Below are positions 18,239-27,107 of a DNA stretch of 64,000 bases, piece after piece. The stretch comes from Pirellulales bacterium. GTDB taxonomy: Bacteria > Planctomycetota > Planctomycetia > Pirellulales > Lacipirellulaceae. The notes under the pieces were generated by a model. It did no database searches. It was given only the letters and a program-made list of their open reading frames with translations, and had not been told where the DNA came from. Both the position numbers and the translations under genes were made by a program. The stretch is from positions 62,001-126,000 of the forward strand of contig JAHBXQ010000010.1 in NCBI GenBank assembly GCA_019636345.1, given 5' to 3'. Every line of letters begins with the position of its first letter. The stretch's first letter is position 1.

Positions 18239-19702
18239 TCAGTCTCCCCCGCCGCACCCTCCGCAGCCGCCGCCTCCGCAACCGCCCCCTCCCCCGCCGC
18301 ACCCGCTGCCGGAGCACCCCGAACTGCATCCGGAGCCCCCTCTGTTCCGCGGGGGTTCCAACATGTGCGCGATGGTCGTCATGCCCAACGCGGACGTCGC
18401 GAGCGTCGACAGCCCGAACAGCCCCATCGCGTACGCTTGTTCGCGCGGCTCAGCGACCTCGAAGCGAGTTCCTTGGGCGAGCTCGCTGTACTGATTGCGC
18501 AGCGAGCGCAACAGGCGATCGCCCCGACGGGTGCGCCGCACGGGTCGCAAGAACGTCGCTCCGATGACGGCCGCGCCGAGGCACAGAAGCGCCAGGAACA
18601 GCACCGGCTTGTTCCGGTTGAGGCCGACGTTGATTTTCGCGACGCCGAGCGCGACGACGCCGAAAACCACGAGCGCCGGCAGCAGCGTCGCCGCCAGTCG
18701 TCCCATCGAGCCGGGGACGAGCGCTTGGTCTTCGAGCTTGGCGCCGATCTTCGCCGCCGTCGGCAAGCCCGACTTCATCGCTTGGTCGATCGTCGCCTCG
18801 CCCCGCGCCTCGATCCCGCGATAGACGGCCTGCACCAGCGGGTGAAGCTCCGGCGGTTCCTGTTTGACGATCTGCAGCTTGCGATCGTCGTTGGGGACCG
18901 CTGCCGCGACGTCGGCCAGCATCAACTCGGCCAGCGCAATGCGCGCCGCTCCCTGCTCGCCCGAGGCGAGGACGGCCGTCTCGTAGGGGTCGAGCTCCGG
19001 CAGCGGAGCGAATTCATCTCCCCCCGCGAGCGCTTTGCGCAGCACGAACGCCGCCAGCGTCGCACACGCCAGCAGAACGGCGTAGAACCCCAAGAAGCTC
19101 GGCCCCGGCATATCGAGCGGGTTCCATGCCGCCCCGGCCAAGGGAACGATCGCTGCGGCGCCCACGGCGAGCCAACCCTTGGCGCACCGGGCGACATGCG
19201 CGGCGAGCTCGCGCACCGGCGGCTTCGGCACGATCCAGCAGCGACTCGGGTCGACTTCGCGTGGACGGCTTCCGGCGGCGAACCGCTCGTCGACCGAGGG
19301 CCAAATCGCGCGCGGAGGCTGGCAGTCGAACTCGGCCCGATACGTTTCGAGAGTCGCCGCGTAGATCCGCCGATGATAGTCGAGCTGCGCGCCGCCTCCA
19401 GCGGTCGGATCGTGGTGCAACGGCCCCCCGAGCACCCGCCCGCAAAGATCGTCCCAATAGGATCGCGTGTAACACAGATGAAGGTGCCACGCCGCGTCGA
19501 CTTCTTCGGACGGGCACGCCGGCTCCGTCGCCGCGGTCGTCAGGTAAAGGAACCGCCGATACTCTTCGACGACTCGTTGGGCGTCGCGAAGCGACCACCC
19601 CTTTTCGCGAGCCAGCCGCACCGAGAACGGCGTCTCGGCGCCGGGATCGTCCAGCGGAAACGCGGCCAGCTTGGTCCACAACGAAGGCTTCGACAGCGGC
19701 AT
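18239..19702 (-). CDS. TIGR04222-like membrane protein with glycine-rich domain
   Basis: A 487-residue membrane protein. The N-terminal 130 residues resemble the plant/bacterial glycine-rich domain protein family (EVDAAWHLHLCYTRSYWDDL, then HHDP). Two hydrophobic segments follow near 175-235, a soluble stretch, and two more near 340-390. The last 35 residues are almost only Gly, Cys and Ser (GCSSGCSGSGCGGGGGGCGG), the hallmark of TIGR04222 membrane proteins. Function is unknown. The cysteine-rich tail may bind metal or be disordered. The start is ATG at 19702. Its 3' end lies 14 bases from the convergent M1 peptidase gene, so the two genes run tail to tail with no room for a terminator. Confidence 0.78.
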   Translation of the reverse strand: MPLSKPSLWTKLAAFPLDDPGAETPFSVRLAREKGWSLRDAQRVVEEYRRFLYLTTAATEPACPSEEVDAAWHLHLCYTRSYWDDLCGRVLGGPLHHDPTAGGGAQLDYHRRIYAATLETYRAEFDCQPPRAIWPSVDERFAAGSRPREVDPSRCWIVPKPPVRELAAHVARCAKGWLAVGAAAIVPLAGAAWNPLDMPGPSFLGFYAVLLACATLAAFVLRKALAGGDEFAPLPELDPYETAVLASGEQGAARIALAELMLADVAAAVPNDDRKLQIVKQEPPELHPLVQAVYRGIEARGEATIDQAMKSGLPTAAKIGAKLEDQALVPGSMGRLAATLLPALVVFGVVALGVAKINVGLNRNKPVLFLALLCLGAAVIGATFLRPVRRTRRGDRLLRSLRNQYSELAQGTRFEVAEPREQAYAMGLFGLSTLATSALGMTTIAHMLEPPRNRGGSGCSSGCSGSGCGGGGGGCGGGGCGGCGGGD

Positions 19703-19952
19703 GATCGCCTCGCCATTGCGGTGCAGCGACTCGCCAAGCGCGAGCGAGTCGGCGTCAGTCTACCACAGTCGCCCAAATGCGCGTCACGCCAGTCTGGAAT
19801 CGAGATCGGTTTCGGCGCACGAATGCCGTTGCTGCGCGCCGGGGGAGAATGCCCTGGTTCGCTCGACAACCGATGCGGTCGCGGACAAGCGCGTGGCAGC
19901 CTCATGGGGAGCTGACGCTCGCCGTGCAGCGGCGTCCTCGCTGCGCAGATCG
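19703..19952. other. Intergenic gap between gluQ end and TIGR04222-like start
   Basis: No gene, repeat or clear hairpin was found in these 250 bases. They lie between two minus-strand genes and probably carry the promoter of the TIGR04222-like gene. Confidence 0.3.
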
Positions 19953-20915
19953 TTAGCCGCGGCCGGCGGCCAACAGCCAAGCGTCGTCGGCGGGGGTGAA
20001 CGTGATCGGCGTCCGCGGGAGCGCGGCGAGGTCGAACTGCTCGGCGAACTCGGTCGCGGCGAGCTCGCGCCGGGGCCCGAGGCCGCACCACGCGGCGACG
20101 AGACCGATCAGTCGTTCGGGGGGCACGCCCCGCTCGCGGTAGCGGCTCGCCCGGGTGTCGCCGTGACGCTTGGCGAGCCGGCGGCCGTCGGCGCCGACGA
20201 CCAGCGGCACATGCCAGTGCCGCGGGGGCGGACCGAGTTCGAGCCGCTCGTAAAGCAGCCGCTGCCGGTGGGTCGAGCCGAGCAAATCGTCGCCGCGTAC
20301 GACGCAATCGATCCCTTGCCGGGCGTCGTCGACGACTACGGCAAGCTGGTAGCTGGGGAGCCCTTCCTTAGTCGCGACGAGAAAGTCGCCGGTCGTGGCG
20401 CTGACGTCGTGGGAGTGCCGGCCGGCGAATTCGTCGACGAACGTCGTGACCCCCGCGGGAGCGATCAACCGCCACGCGGCTCCCTCGACGTCAGCGGCTG
20501 AAGCCTCCGCGCCGCCACGGGCCGGGGACGCGCTTGGTCGGCACGTGCCGGGGTAACGCAGCTCGTGCTCGTCGCCGTGCGGGGCGCTCATTGCGGCGGC
20601 CTCGATCTCGCGTCGCGTGCAGCGGCACGGATAGGCCCAGCCCCGCTTGACCAGCCGCGCGAGCGCCGCGCGATACGGCGCCAAGTCGGCTCGTTGGTAC
20701 GACGGACCGTCGTCCCAATCGATCCCCAACCAGCGCAGCGTTTCGATCGCCTCGGCCGCGGCCTGGGTTTTGACCCGAGGACCGTCGAGGTCCTCAATGC
20801 GCAGCACGATGCGCCACCCCTTGCGGCGCGCGAGGGCCCAGTTCGCCAGGAATGTTCGCACGTTCCCCAAATGCAACGCGCCGGTCGGCGAAGGTGCGAG
20901 GCGCGTGCAGGACAT
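19953..20915 (-). CDS. gluQ: Glutamyl-Q tRNA(Asp) synthetase
   Basis: A 320-residue truncated class I synthetase that lacks the anticodon-binding domain. It charges glutamate onto the queuosine base of tRNA(Asp). The ATP-binding motif is RLAPSPTGALHLGN (HLGN at 15-18 in place of HIGH), and the second signature appears as RLAKRHGD near residue 248, in place of KMSKS. Cysteines in CRCTRR (near 97) and YPGTC (near 120) match the GluQ zinc site. The length fits GluQ (about 300) rather than full GltX (about 470). Start ATG is at 20915. A small LuxR-type gene lies 110 bases upstream on the same strand. No queuosine genes are nearby. Confidence 0.93.
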   Translation of the reverse strand: MSCTRLAPSPTGALHLGNVRTFLANWALARRKGWRIVLRIEDLDGPRVKTQAAAEAIETLRWLGIDWDDGPSYQRADLAPYRAALARLVKRGWAYPCRCTRREIEAAAMSAPHGDEHELRYPGTCRPSASPARGGAEASAADVEGAAWRLIAPAGVTTFVDEFAGRHSHDVSATTGDFLVATKEGLPSYQLAVVVDDARQGIDCVVRGDDLLGSTHRQRLLYERLELGPPPRHWHVPLVVGADGRRLAKRHGDTRASRYRERGVPPERLIGLVAAWCGLGPRRELAATEFAEQFDLAALPRTPITFTPADDAWLLAAGRG

Positions 20916-21024
20916 ATGCGGGCGATCAGGCGTTCGGAGTTCAGCCGTCAGTGGTCAGCGATCAGCCAGAAGCGAGCCGCTCGACCGATTGCCGACGGCC
21001 GAACGCCGACAGCCCGGCGTGAAG

Positions 21025-21309
21025 CTAATTCCACCCGTCCTTCTTGCGCCCGCTCTTGCGCTTCTCGCCGACGGTGAGAGCGTCGGCCAGCGAACTGATC
21101 TTGTACTTGATCGCCAATCGAGTGACGATCGCGGCCTTGTCGGCGCCGAGGACCTTCATCGCGCGGGCGCGGTGGTTGTCGACCGTGCTGGGCGAGAGGC
21201 CGAGGATGGCCCCGGCTTCATCCATCGTGCATCCCAGCGAAACGAGGCGGACGACCTCGCGTTGCCGCTCGGTGAGTCGAGCGACGCGATTTTTCATGGT
21301 GTCGGACAT
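21025..21309 (-). CDS. Small stand-alone LuxR-type HTH protein
   Basis: A 94-residue protein that is little more than a LuxR/NarL DNA-binding domain: LTERQREVVRLVSLGCTMDE at about 11-30, then STVDNHRARAMKVLG, and a Lys/Arg-rich tail. There is no receiver or ligand domain, so it must be regulated by level or by partners. Start ATG at 21309 (or 21297) is preferred over the longer frame, which adds an unrelated His/Arg-rich segment. It sits upstream of gluQ on the same strand and downstream of recQ. It resembles the DNA-binding half of the LuxR-type protein at 14658 (the same STxDNHRxRxMK core), so the two may be distant paralogues. Confidence 0.75.
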   Translation of the reverse strand: MSDTMKNRVARLTERQREVVRLVSLGCTMDEAGAILGLSPSTVDNHRARAMKVLGADKAAIVTRLAIKYKISSLADALTVGEKRKSGRKKDGWN

Positions 21310-21662
21310 GACGGGCGAACCCCGCTTGCGCAGGGCGATCCAAAGAAAGTGAAGTGGATGGCGCCCGTGCTTAATTATCACGATTCGGGCCTAGGTGACA
21401 ACACTCCCAGCGGAAACCCGCGAATTGCCTTGGCGGAAAAACCGCAGTGCAAGCCGGACAGGGAAGAAACCCACGACGTCCGCGAACCGCCCTCCGATTC
21501 GTGCGGCCGAGGCGAAGTGCGGAAATTTCGCCTGGAAATGCGCTTCGACGGGACAAAACCGTATGGACGGAAGCGCTTGGCGTTTGTCACGCGCTATTTT
21601 CCGTTTCGTTTCCCGTAGATTTGCGCACGGGCCGATTCGCGGCATGCCGTCAGCCGGGGACC
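21310..21662. other. Intergenic region downstream of recQ
   Basis: Short frames here are Arg-rich and unconvincing. The stretch holds the presumed promoter of the small LuxR-type gene. The GC content drops in 21370-21620. I see no tRNA, repeat or strong hairpin. Confidence 0.35.
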
Positions 21663-23882
21663 TCACCGATTGGCGACGCAGGCCAGCACGATGCGAATTT
21701 CATCGTAGGGGACCTCTCCCTGGAGCTTCTCGAAGATCGGTTTGAGCCGCTCTCCCCCGACCTCCTCCGCGGCCGTCTCGATTCGCACGGCGAGTTGCGG
21801 ATCGATCCATGGGCTGGAGTCCATCAACTGCTCGTGCTGAATGAAATCGAGCAGGTACTTCACCGCCGTCGAGCGGACGCGGCCGAGACGCTCGGCGACC
21901 GCGTCGACGTTCAGGCCTTGTTGAAACAATTCGAACGCCGGCAGCGACGACAGCGGCGGGACGAGCGCCTCGTCGCCAGGGTCAAAGCGGCGCACCGCCG
22001 AGCCCTCGTCCGGCGCGATCGCGTCGGTCTCGACCCCCGCGGCGGTGCAGTGGTCGACGATCGCCTCGACGAACGCACGGCCGTAGTCGTCGCGCTTCTT
22101 CTCGCCGACCCCCTTCACGTCCAACAGCGAGTCGAGCGACGCGGGTCGGCGGCGGGCCATGTCACGCAGCGTCGCGTCGCTGAACACCACGTAGGGAGGG
22201 ACGCCCCGCTCGGCGGCGAACTCCAGCCGCAATTGGCGCAGCTTCTCGAACAGCTCGCGATCGACCCCCTCCCACGATTCGGCGCTTGCCGCGCCTGAGC
22301 CGCTGCGTCGCGCGGCGGCTCGCTTCGTCTCGGTCGGTTTGAGCAGTTGCGGCGTCCGCTCGCCGCGGAGCAACTCGCGGCCGTCGGGGGTGATCTCGAG
22401 CGTGTTGTACTCGCCGACCCGCCGCAGATAGCCTTGTCCGACGAGCTGGTCGATCCACTGCCGCACGCTTTGCAACCGCTGGTCGGCAAGCAGTCCGTAG
22501 GTGCTCAGCCGGTCGTGCCCGCTCGCGAGGATTCGCTCCTCGGTCGAGCCGACGAGAACCTTGGCTGTGTAATCGGCCCCGTAGCGCTGATCGAGCCGGG
22601 CGACGCACGACAGGATCTTTTGCCCCAGTACGGTCGGGTCGGCCACTAGGTCGACCTCCTGCAGGCAGACGTCGCACGCCTCGCAGTCGGGGCGGTCGTA
22701 CTCCTGGCCGAAGTACTCGACGATCGACCGGTGGCGACAGCCGGCGCCGTCGACGAATCGGCTCATCGCGTCCAGGGCCCGCAATGCCCCGGCGGCAGCC
22801 TCGGGGCCGTCCCCCTCGATCATTCTCCGCCACAGAACCGCGTCGGCCCCTGACGCCAGCAGCAGACAGTCGGCCTCGAGCCCGTCCCGCCCGGCCCGGC
22901 CGCTCTCCTGAACATAGTGCTCCAAGCTCTTGGGCATGCCGTTGTGGATGACAAATCGGACGTTCGATTTGTCAATTCCCATGCCAAACGCGACGGTCGC
23001 GACTACAATGTCGATACGCTCCTCGAGGAACGCGTCCTGGTTGCGGTGGCGGACGTCGTCGCTCAGCCCCGCGTGGTAGGGGGCGGCTCGATGGCCCAAC
23101 TGGGCGAGCCCCGCCGCCGTTTTCTCCACTTCTTTGCGGCTAATGCAGTAGACGATCCCCGACTCGCCCCGCCGCTGCTCGACGAGCCGACTTAGCTTGC
23201 CGAACCGGTCGCTCCCGCCGCGCACGATGCGGTAGGTCAAGTTCGGCCGATCGAACGAGCCGACCAGCATGACCGCGTCGGCCAGTCCCAGTTGCTCGGC
23301 GATGTCGCGCCGCACCGGTTCCGAGGCCGTCGCCGTGAAGGCGTGGACGCTCGCCCCCGGGAAGACCTCCTTGAGGATCCGCAGCCCGCGGTACTCGGGG
23401 CGAAAGTCGTGCCCCCACGCGCTGATGCAGTGGGCCTCGTCGATCGCCGCGAACGTCACGTTCGCCGAACTGAGAAACTCCAGCGTGCGCGACATGACCA
23501 GCCGCTCGGGCGCCACGTACAGCAGCTTCAACTCGCCGTTGCGAACTTGCGCGGCCACGTCGCGGCGCTCCGCGTCCGACAGGGTGCTGTTGATCGCCGC
23601 GGCCGGCACGCCGCATTGCCGCAGCGCGTCGACTTGGTCCTTCATCAGCGAGATGAGCGGCGAGACGACCAGCGCCAGCCCGTCGCGACAGACCGCGGGG
23701 ACCTGAAAGCAGAGGCTCTTGCCGCCGCCGGTGGGGAGGACCGTCACCGAGTCGCGCCGCCCCATGACGCAGGTCATCGACTCCCGCTGCAGCGGCCGAA
23801 ACGCGTCGTAGCCCCAGTAACGCCGCATGGCGTCCAGCAGCGTTTCGGCCAACGACGAACCCGAAGAACCCACGGCAGCCAC
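21663..23882 (-). CDS. recQ: ATP-dependent DNA helicase RecQ
   Basis: A 739-residue RecQ helicase, a 3'-5' DNA unwinding enzyme of recombination and replication repair. The N-terminal helicase core has LPTGGGKSLCFQVP (Walker A, about residue 50), the DEAHC box near 149, TATA.SEPVRRDI, and VATVAFGMGIDKSNVRFVIH with QESGRAGRDG. A RecQ zinc module follows (CRHRSIVEYFGQ, then CEACDVC), then a winged helix, an HRDC domain near 530-610 (DSLLDVKGVGEKKRDDYG) and a C-terminal helix-turn-helix. All parts are intact. The start is a GTG at 23882 preceded by GAGGTGA 8 bases upstream. The frame remains open further upstream, but that part is not RecQ-like and overlaps the divergent gene. Confidence 0.95.
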   Translation of the reverse strand: MAAVGSSGSSLAETLLDAMRRYWGYDAFRPLQRESMTCVMGRRDSVTVLPTGGGKSLCFQVPAVCRDGLALVVSPLISLMKDQVDALRQCGVPAAAINSTLSDAERRDVAAQVRNGELKLLYVAPERLVMSRTLEFLSSANVTFAAIDEAHCISAWGHDFRPEYRGLRILKEVFPGASVHAFTATASEPVRRDIAEQLGLADAVMLVGSFDRPNLTYRIVRGGSDRFGKLSRLVEQRRGESGIVYCISRKEVEKTAAGLAQLGHRAAPYHAGLSDDVRHRNQDAFLEERIDIVVATVAFGMGIDKSNVRFVIHNGMPKSLEHYVQESGRAGRDGLEADCLLLASGADAVLWRRMIEGDGPEAAAGALRALDAMSRFVDGAGCRHRSIVEYFGQEYDRPDCEACDVCLQEVDLVADPTVLGQKILSCVARLDQRYGADYTAKVLVGSTEERILASGHDRLSTYGLLADQRLQSVRQWIDQLVGQGYLRRVGEYNTLEITPDGRELLRGERTPQLLKPTETKRAAARRSGSGAASAESWEGVDRELFEKLRQLRLEFAAERGVPPYVVFSDATLRDMARRRPASLDSLLDVKGVGEKKRDDYGRAFVEAIVDHCTAAGVETDAIAPDEGSAVRRFDPGDEALVPPLSSLPAFELFQQGLNVDAVAERLGRVRSTAVKYLLDFIQHEQLMDSSPWIDPQLAVRIETAAEEVGGERLKPIFEKLQGEVPYDEIRIVLACVANR

Positions 23883-24082
23883 GATTGCTTCACCTCGCCT
23901 CGCGAACAGTCGCCTCGCAAACTCCGACCATGGTACCGCCTGACCGCCGTCCAAGCCATGCAACCGGCAGAATCGTCCTCCGCGAGTCCCGCTGGCGCCC
24001 CCCGTCGTCTGCCGGACAGTCGTTTCCCCCGCAGCCGCCAAACACAATGAACTTCGTCTCCGTCACCCCGAAATTCGCCGCC

Positions 24083-25159
24083 ATGACGCCCAAGACACGT
24101 ATGCCAATTCGCCGATTCCTGGTCCTCGCCCTGCTGCTGGTCGCGCCGACGCGCGGCATGGCGTTCAATCTGCAGTTCACGCTCGTGGACAATGCGCTCG
24201 GCTTCACGCCGACCCAACGGGCCCTCGTCCAGGAAGCGGTCGACCGGGCCGAGGCGATGTGGGAGACGGTCCTCCGCGGTTACCAGCCGGGGATCACCAT
24301 TCCGGTCGTCCCGATCACGGTGATCCCGACCACCAGCGGGCTCGCGTCGGCGACGTTCAGCAGCACGACGAGCCAAGGCGGATTCACGCTCACCACGAGC
24401 GGATTCGTCAACATCAACGTCAACGAGATCGTCAACTTCTCGAACTGGCAGGGCCCCGGAGCCAACGGGCTGAACTTTCTCGACGAGCTAATTGCCCACG
24501 AGGTCGGCCACGCGCTGGGAATCGGCACGCTGTGGACCGCCAACGGGGTCTACTCGGGCAACTTTCAATACACGGGTCAATACGGCGTCGCCGCGTACCA
24601 GGCCGAGTTCGATCCGCTGGCGACCTTCGTCCCGGTGGAAAACGCCGGCGGGCCCGGCACCCCTCACTCCCATTGGGACCAGATGATGCGCTCCAGCGGC
24701 GAGGCCGGCGATCCCAACGGACCGGGCGGCCCGTGGGTCCTCTCGCCGCTGACCGGCGTGGTCGACCCCTGGGGCCGCGACCGGGCTTTCGAACTGATGA
24801 CCGGCGCCATCGATCCCGACCACATCGAACCGTTCGTCAGCCGGACCACCGTCCAGTCGATGCGAGATCTGGGCTACCTCGTCAACGAGTTCGAGGACGT
24901 CAACGGCGATGGCGTGATTGATCATCTCGATCGGGACGTCATCCTGGCCAACATGGGCGCCATGGGCCTGCAGGTCGACAGCATGCGCTTCGGCGACGTC
25001 AATCGCGACCGGACGGTCGACCACATCGACCTCGCGCTGTGGCGCGCCGCCGCCGGCGTGCCGGAACCGGGGACGACGATTCTTGCGCTGCTCGCCGCGA
25101 CGGGATTGCTCGTTCGCCGCAAGAGCTCAGCCCCGGGCTCCGCCCGGGGGTCTGTCTAA
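24083..25159 (+). CDS. Secreted leishmanolysin-like metallopeptidase, PEP-CTERM
   Basis: A 358-residue exported zinc protease. A signal peptide covers the first 28 or so residues (RRFLVLALLLVAP). The metal site is HEVGHALGIGTLW (HEXXH at 139-143). A distal His in PHSHWD and a Met in FELMTG match the third ligand and Met-turn of metzincins of the M8 type. Residues about 270-315 hold two dockerin-like calcium repeats (DVNGDGVIDHLD and DVNRDRTVDHID). A PEP-CTERM tail follows (VPEPGTT, hydrophobic helix, RRK). The last nine residues before Val, SAPGSARGS, are encoded by a REP repeat. The start is uncertain: ATGs at 24047 and 24101 are also in frame. It is divergent from recQ and convergent with the PEP-CTERM gene ending at 25965. 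Confidence 0.85.
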   Translation: MTPKTRMPIRRFLVLALLLVAPTRGMAFNLQFTLVDNALGFTPTQRALVQEAVDRAEAMWETVLRGYQPGITIPVVPITVIPTTSGLASATFSSTTSQGGFTLTTSGFVNINVNEIVNFSNWQGPGANGLNFLDELIAHEVGHALGIGTLWTANGVYSGNFQYTGQYGVAAYQAEFDPLATFVPVENAGGPGTPHSHWDQMMRSSGEAGDPNGPGGPWVLSPLTGVVDPWGRDRAFELMTGAIDPDHIEPFVSRTTVQSMRDLGYLVNEFEDVNGDGVIDHLDRDVILANMGAMGLQVDSMRFGDVNRDRTVDHIDLALWRAAAGVPEPGTTILALLAATGLLVRRKSSAPGSARGSV

Positions 25160-25341
25160 GCTTTGTCCCAAAAGGATGAGCGGACGGCGCTAGCCAGGCG
25201 GCGAACTGCCGAACACGCTTGAAACGGGGTTCGTCGGGGGCAAGCGCCGGCTGCTCATTTTTAGGTTATCGGACAAAGTTTAGTCGGGGCGCCGCGTCGT
25301 TCGACCTCTGGGCGGACCCCCGGGCTCCGCCCGGGGCTGAG
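25126..25341. repeat. Composite inverted-repeat element bounded by REP palindromes
   Basis: A 216-bp element. Its ends are 27-bp REP sequences in opposite orientation, 25126-25152 and 25315-25341, each a CCCCGGGC-3-GCCCGGGG stem with CTCAG on the outer side and GTC inside. Between them lies a second imperfect palindrome: CTAAGCTTTGTCC (25156-25168) against GGACAAAGTTTAG (25271-25283), 12 of 13 paired, and GATGAGC..CGGCGCT against AGCGCCGG..GCTCATT. This is the structure of a BIME or a small nonautonomous element. It overlaps the last codons of the metallopeptidase gene and lies just upstream of the RAYT gene. Confidence 0.8.
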
Positions 25342-25387
25342 CAGAATGTTCTTGCGGTCGCTGGTCGGCTCGTCGACACTCGGCCGT

Positions 25388-25861
25388 ATGGAATCGTTCG
25401 TGCGGGCGACGCTGATCACGACCACCACGTACGGCACGTGGTTGCCCGGCGATGCCCGGGGATATGTCGAAGGGGGCCGCATCCTGCCCCCCGCGCCGCG
25501 GCTTGCGGCGTATGCGAGCCGGCAGCTTCGTCGCGAACCGATGCTGCTCAGCGAACTTCAACGACACCGCGTCTTTGAATCGCTCTGCGCGGCCGCCGAC
25601 GAATTCGCTTACCGTTTGAGCGACATCGTCGTCGAAACGACCCATGTGCATTGGATCGTGGGGCACGACGACGCAATGGCCGCAATGGTCGGACGCTTGA
25701 AGACGCGCACGCGGCAAGCCTTGCAGGTCGGCCGCGTTTGGACGAACGGTTACTGCGGACGACGTTTGGAGACGCTCGCCGAGTTGCAGACGGCGCGCGA
25801 GTATCTGGCGAGTCATGCCGGCGTGAAAATGATTGCCGGAAAGCCCCGATTCGCCAACTGA
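25388..25861 (+). CDS. IS200-like REP-associated tyrosine transposase (RAYT)
   Basis: A 157-residue Y1-type transposase of the RAYT group, which acts on REP palindromes. The HUH metal motif is THVHWIV (His86, His88). The C-terminal part follows the RAYT pattern VWTNGYCGRRLETLAELQTA, then REYLASH. Tyr139 sits where IS200-type enzymes carry the nucleophile; Tyr122 is the other candidate. The N-terminus ITTTTYGTWLPGDARGYVEG is typical of the subfamily common in planctomycetes. The ATG at 25388 was preferred over 25346, which lies in sequence continuous with the repeat. REP copies lie on both sides (25315-25341 upstream, 25863-25889 one base after the stop). No second transposase gene is present, so mobility would be of the REP type. 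Confidence 0.88.
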   Translation: MESFVRATLITTTTYGTWLPGDARGYVEGGRILPPAPRLAAYASRQLRREPMLLSELQRHRVFESLCAAADEFAYRLSDIVVETTHVHWIVGHDDAMAAMVGRLKTRTRQALQVGRVWTNGYCGRRLETLAELQTAREYLASHAGVKMIAGKPRFAN

Positions 25862-25862
25862 C

Positions 25863-26007
25863 CTCAGCCCCGGGCTCCGCCCGGGGGTTGAATACCGCGT
25901 CGCCCCGCCTTCATGGACTCCCGGGCGGAGCCGGAAAAGATTGGAACGCGGTGTGCGGGCATAGCTATTGTGCCGTCTTCGACCCCCGGGCGGAGCCCGG
26001 GGCTGAG
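25863..26007. repeat. Second inverted REP pair downstream of RAYT
   Basis: REP copies at 25863-25889 (CTCAG outer flank on the left) and 25981-26007 (CTGAG on the right) are near-exact inverted copies of each other. Each has the 8-bp CCCCGGGC/GCCCGGGG stem with a 3-base loop. A shortened copy lies between them at 25916-25934. The pair mirrors the pair upstream of the RAYT gene. The copy at 25981-26007 lies inside the 3' end of the minus-strand PEP-CTERM gene. Confidence 0.8.
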
Positions 26008-27014
26008 AATAGGCGAGAGAGCAGCATCGGGGCCGACAGGACCAACGCAACGGCGACCAACTCCATGGCCGGCGGTTCCGGCACGGCGGCCAGAGGCGGG
26101 GCGGCTGCCGGCTGGGCCCCGGCTCCGAATCCCTCGGTCCACACGACGAGGTCCTCGGTTCCGACCGTTCCGTCGCCGTCGCCGTCCGGCTTGGCGCCGT
26201 CGAGCGGAAACGGTCCGCTCATCCCGTATTGTCGTTGCCAGACGAGGAAGTCGCCGCCGTCGACGCGGCCGTCGAAGGTGAAGTCGCCGGGACGAACCAG
26301 CTCGTCGACGCGCGCGTCGATCCAGGGGACGACCGTGCCGTCGAGTACGGCGAGCGACGCCCCCAGCGTCCCCCAGGCGACGTAGAACGGCTCGGTTGCA
26401 CGGAGGTCGTTCATCCGCAATTGGAGCGCGACGAGGTAAAACCCCTCGGCCGGCGTCTCCCCGCCGTCGATCTCCAGCGAGAAGAACTGGTGGGCGTGCA
26501 GCCGCAGCGAGCCGCTCGTGAGCGTGCGCTCCAGCACTTTGCCGGGGATCATCTGCGGCGTGCCGTCGGCCGATGCGGCTTGGTTGTTGCGGCCGTACAG
26601 CGTCATCTTCAATCCGGCTTGACTCGACGTGGCGAACGCAACGTCTTCGAGCGTCCCGCCGGCGCCGTCCCAGTACAGCAGGTTCGACGTGACGCCCCCC
26701 ACGGTCATCGGCAAGAAGTCCCAGAAGACCTCCTGCCCGGTCGGCAACGCGCCGTACCCGGCCGGCGGGTTGGACAACGACAGAAACCCGGGGTCGTTCC
26801 AGGCGAAGAAGCTGGGGAACTGTCCGGAAAACGCGCGAACCCCCATGATCTCTTGGTTGTTGAGGTCGTCGTCGTATCCCATCACAAGCTTGCCGTCGAG
26901 CGTTTGCACGAGCATGCCGCCGCCGTGTCCCGCGGCCAGGCTGGCGAGCAAGCAGTTGGCGACGGCGATCGCCAGAGCGATCGAAAAATGCGGTTGGTGT
27001 CGACCGGTCATCAT
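25965..27014 (-). CDS. PEP-CTERM protein with His-rich motif and dockerin-like repeats
   Basis: A 349-residue exported protein. A signal peptide should be cleaved after SLAAG, leaving HGGGML as the mature N-terminus. The middle carries LHAHQFFSLEI, then a GFYLVALQL..ATEPFYVAW segment, a pattern I associate with the all3515-type PEP-CTERM proteins of Zur-regulated loci (from memory). Two dockerin-like repeats follow near residues 245-290 (FDGRVDGGDF and GDGTVGTEDL), then VPEPPAM, a hydrophobic helix and a basic Arg. The terminal SAPGSARGS is encoded by a REP repeat. It is the last of four closely spaced minus-strand genes and a divergent paralogue of the gene upstream. A zinc or copper role is inference. 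Confidence 0.78.
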   Translation of the reverse strand: MMTGRHQPHFSIALAIAVANCLLASLAAGHGGGMLVQTLDGKLVMGYDDDLNNQEIMGVRAFSGQFPSFFAWNDPGFLSLSNPPAGYGALPTGQEVFWDFLPMTVGGVTSNLLYWDGAGGTLEDVAFATSSQAGLKMTLYGRNNQAASADGTPQMIPGKVLERTLTSGSLRLHAHQFFSLEIDGGETPAEGFYLVALQLRMNDLRATEPFYVAWGTLGASLAVLDGTVVPWIDARVDELVRPGDFTFDGRVDGGDFLVWQRQYGMSGPFPLDGAKPDGDGDGTVGTEDLVVWTEGFGAGAQPAAAPPLAAVPEPPAMELVAVALVLSAPMLLSRLFSAPGSARGSKTAQ

Positions 27015-27107
27015 ATTTGCTTCGTTGCGAGAGGGCCGAGTCGGCGCACACGCGCCGAGGGGCGAGCGTCGACTCGCGCAGCATCGATTTCGCGCTCGTC
27101 GCGAGGC

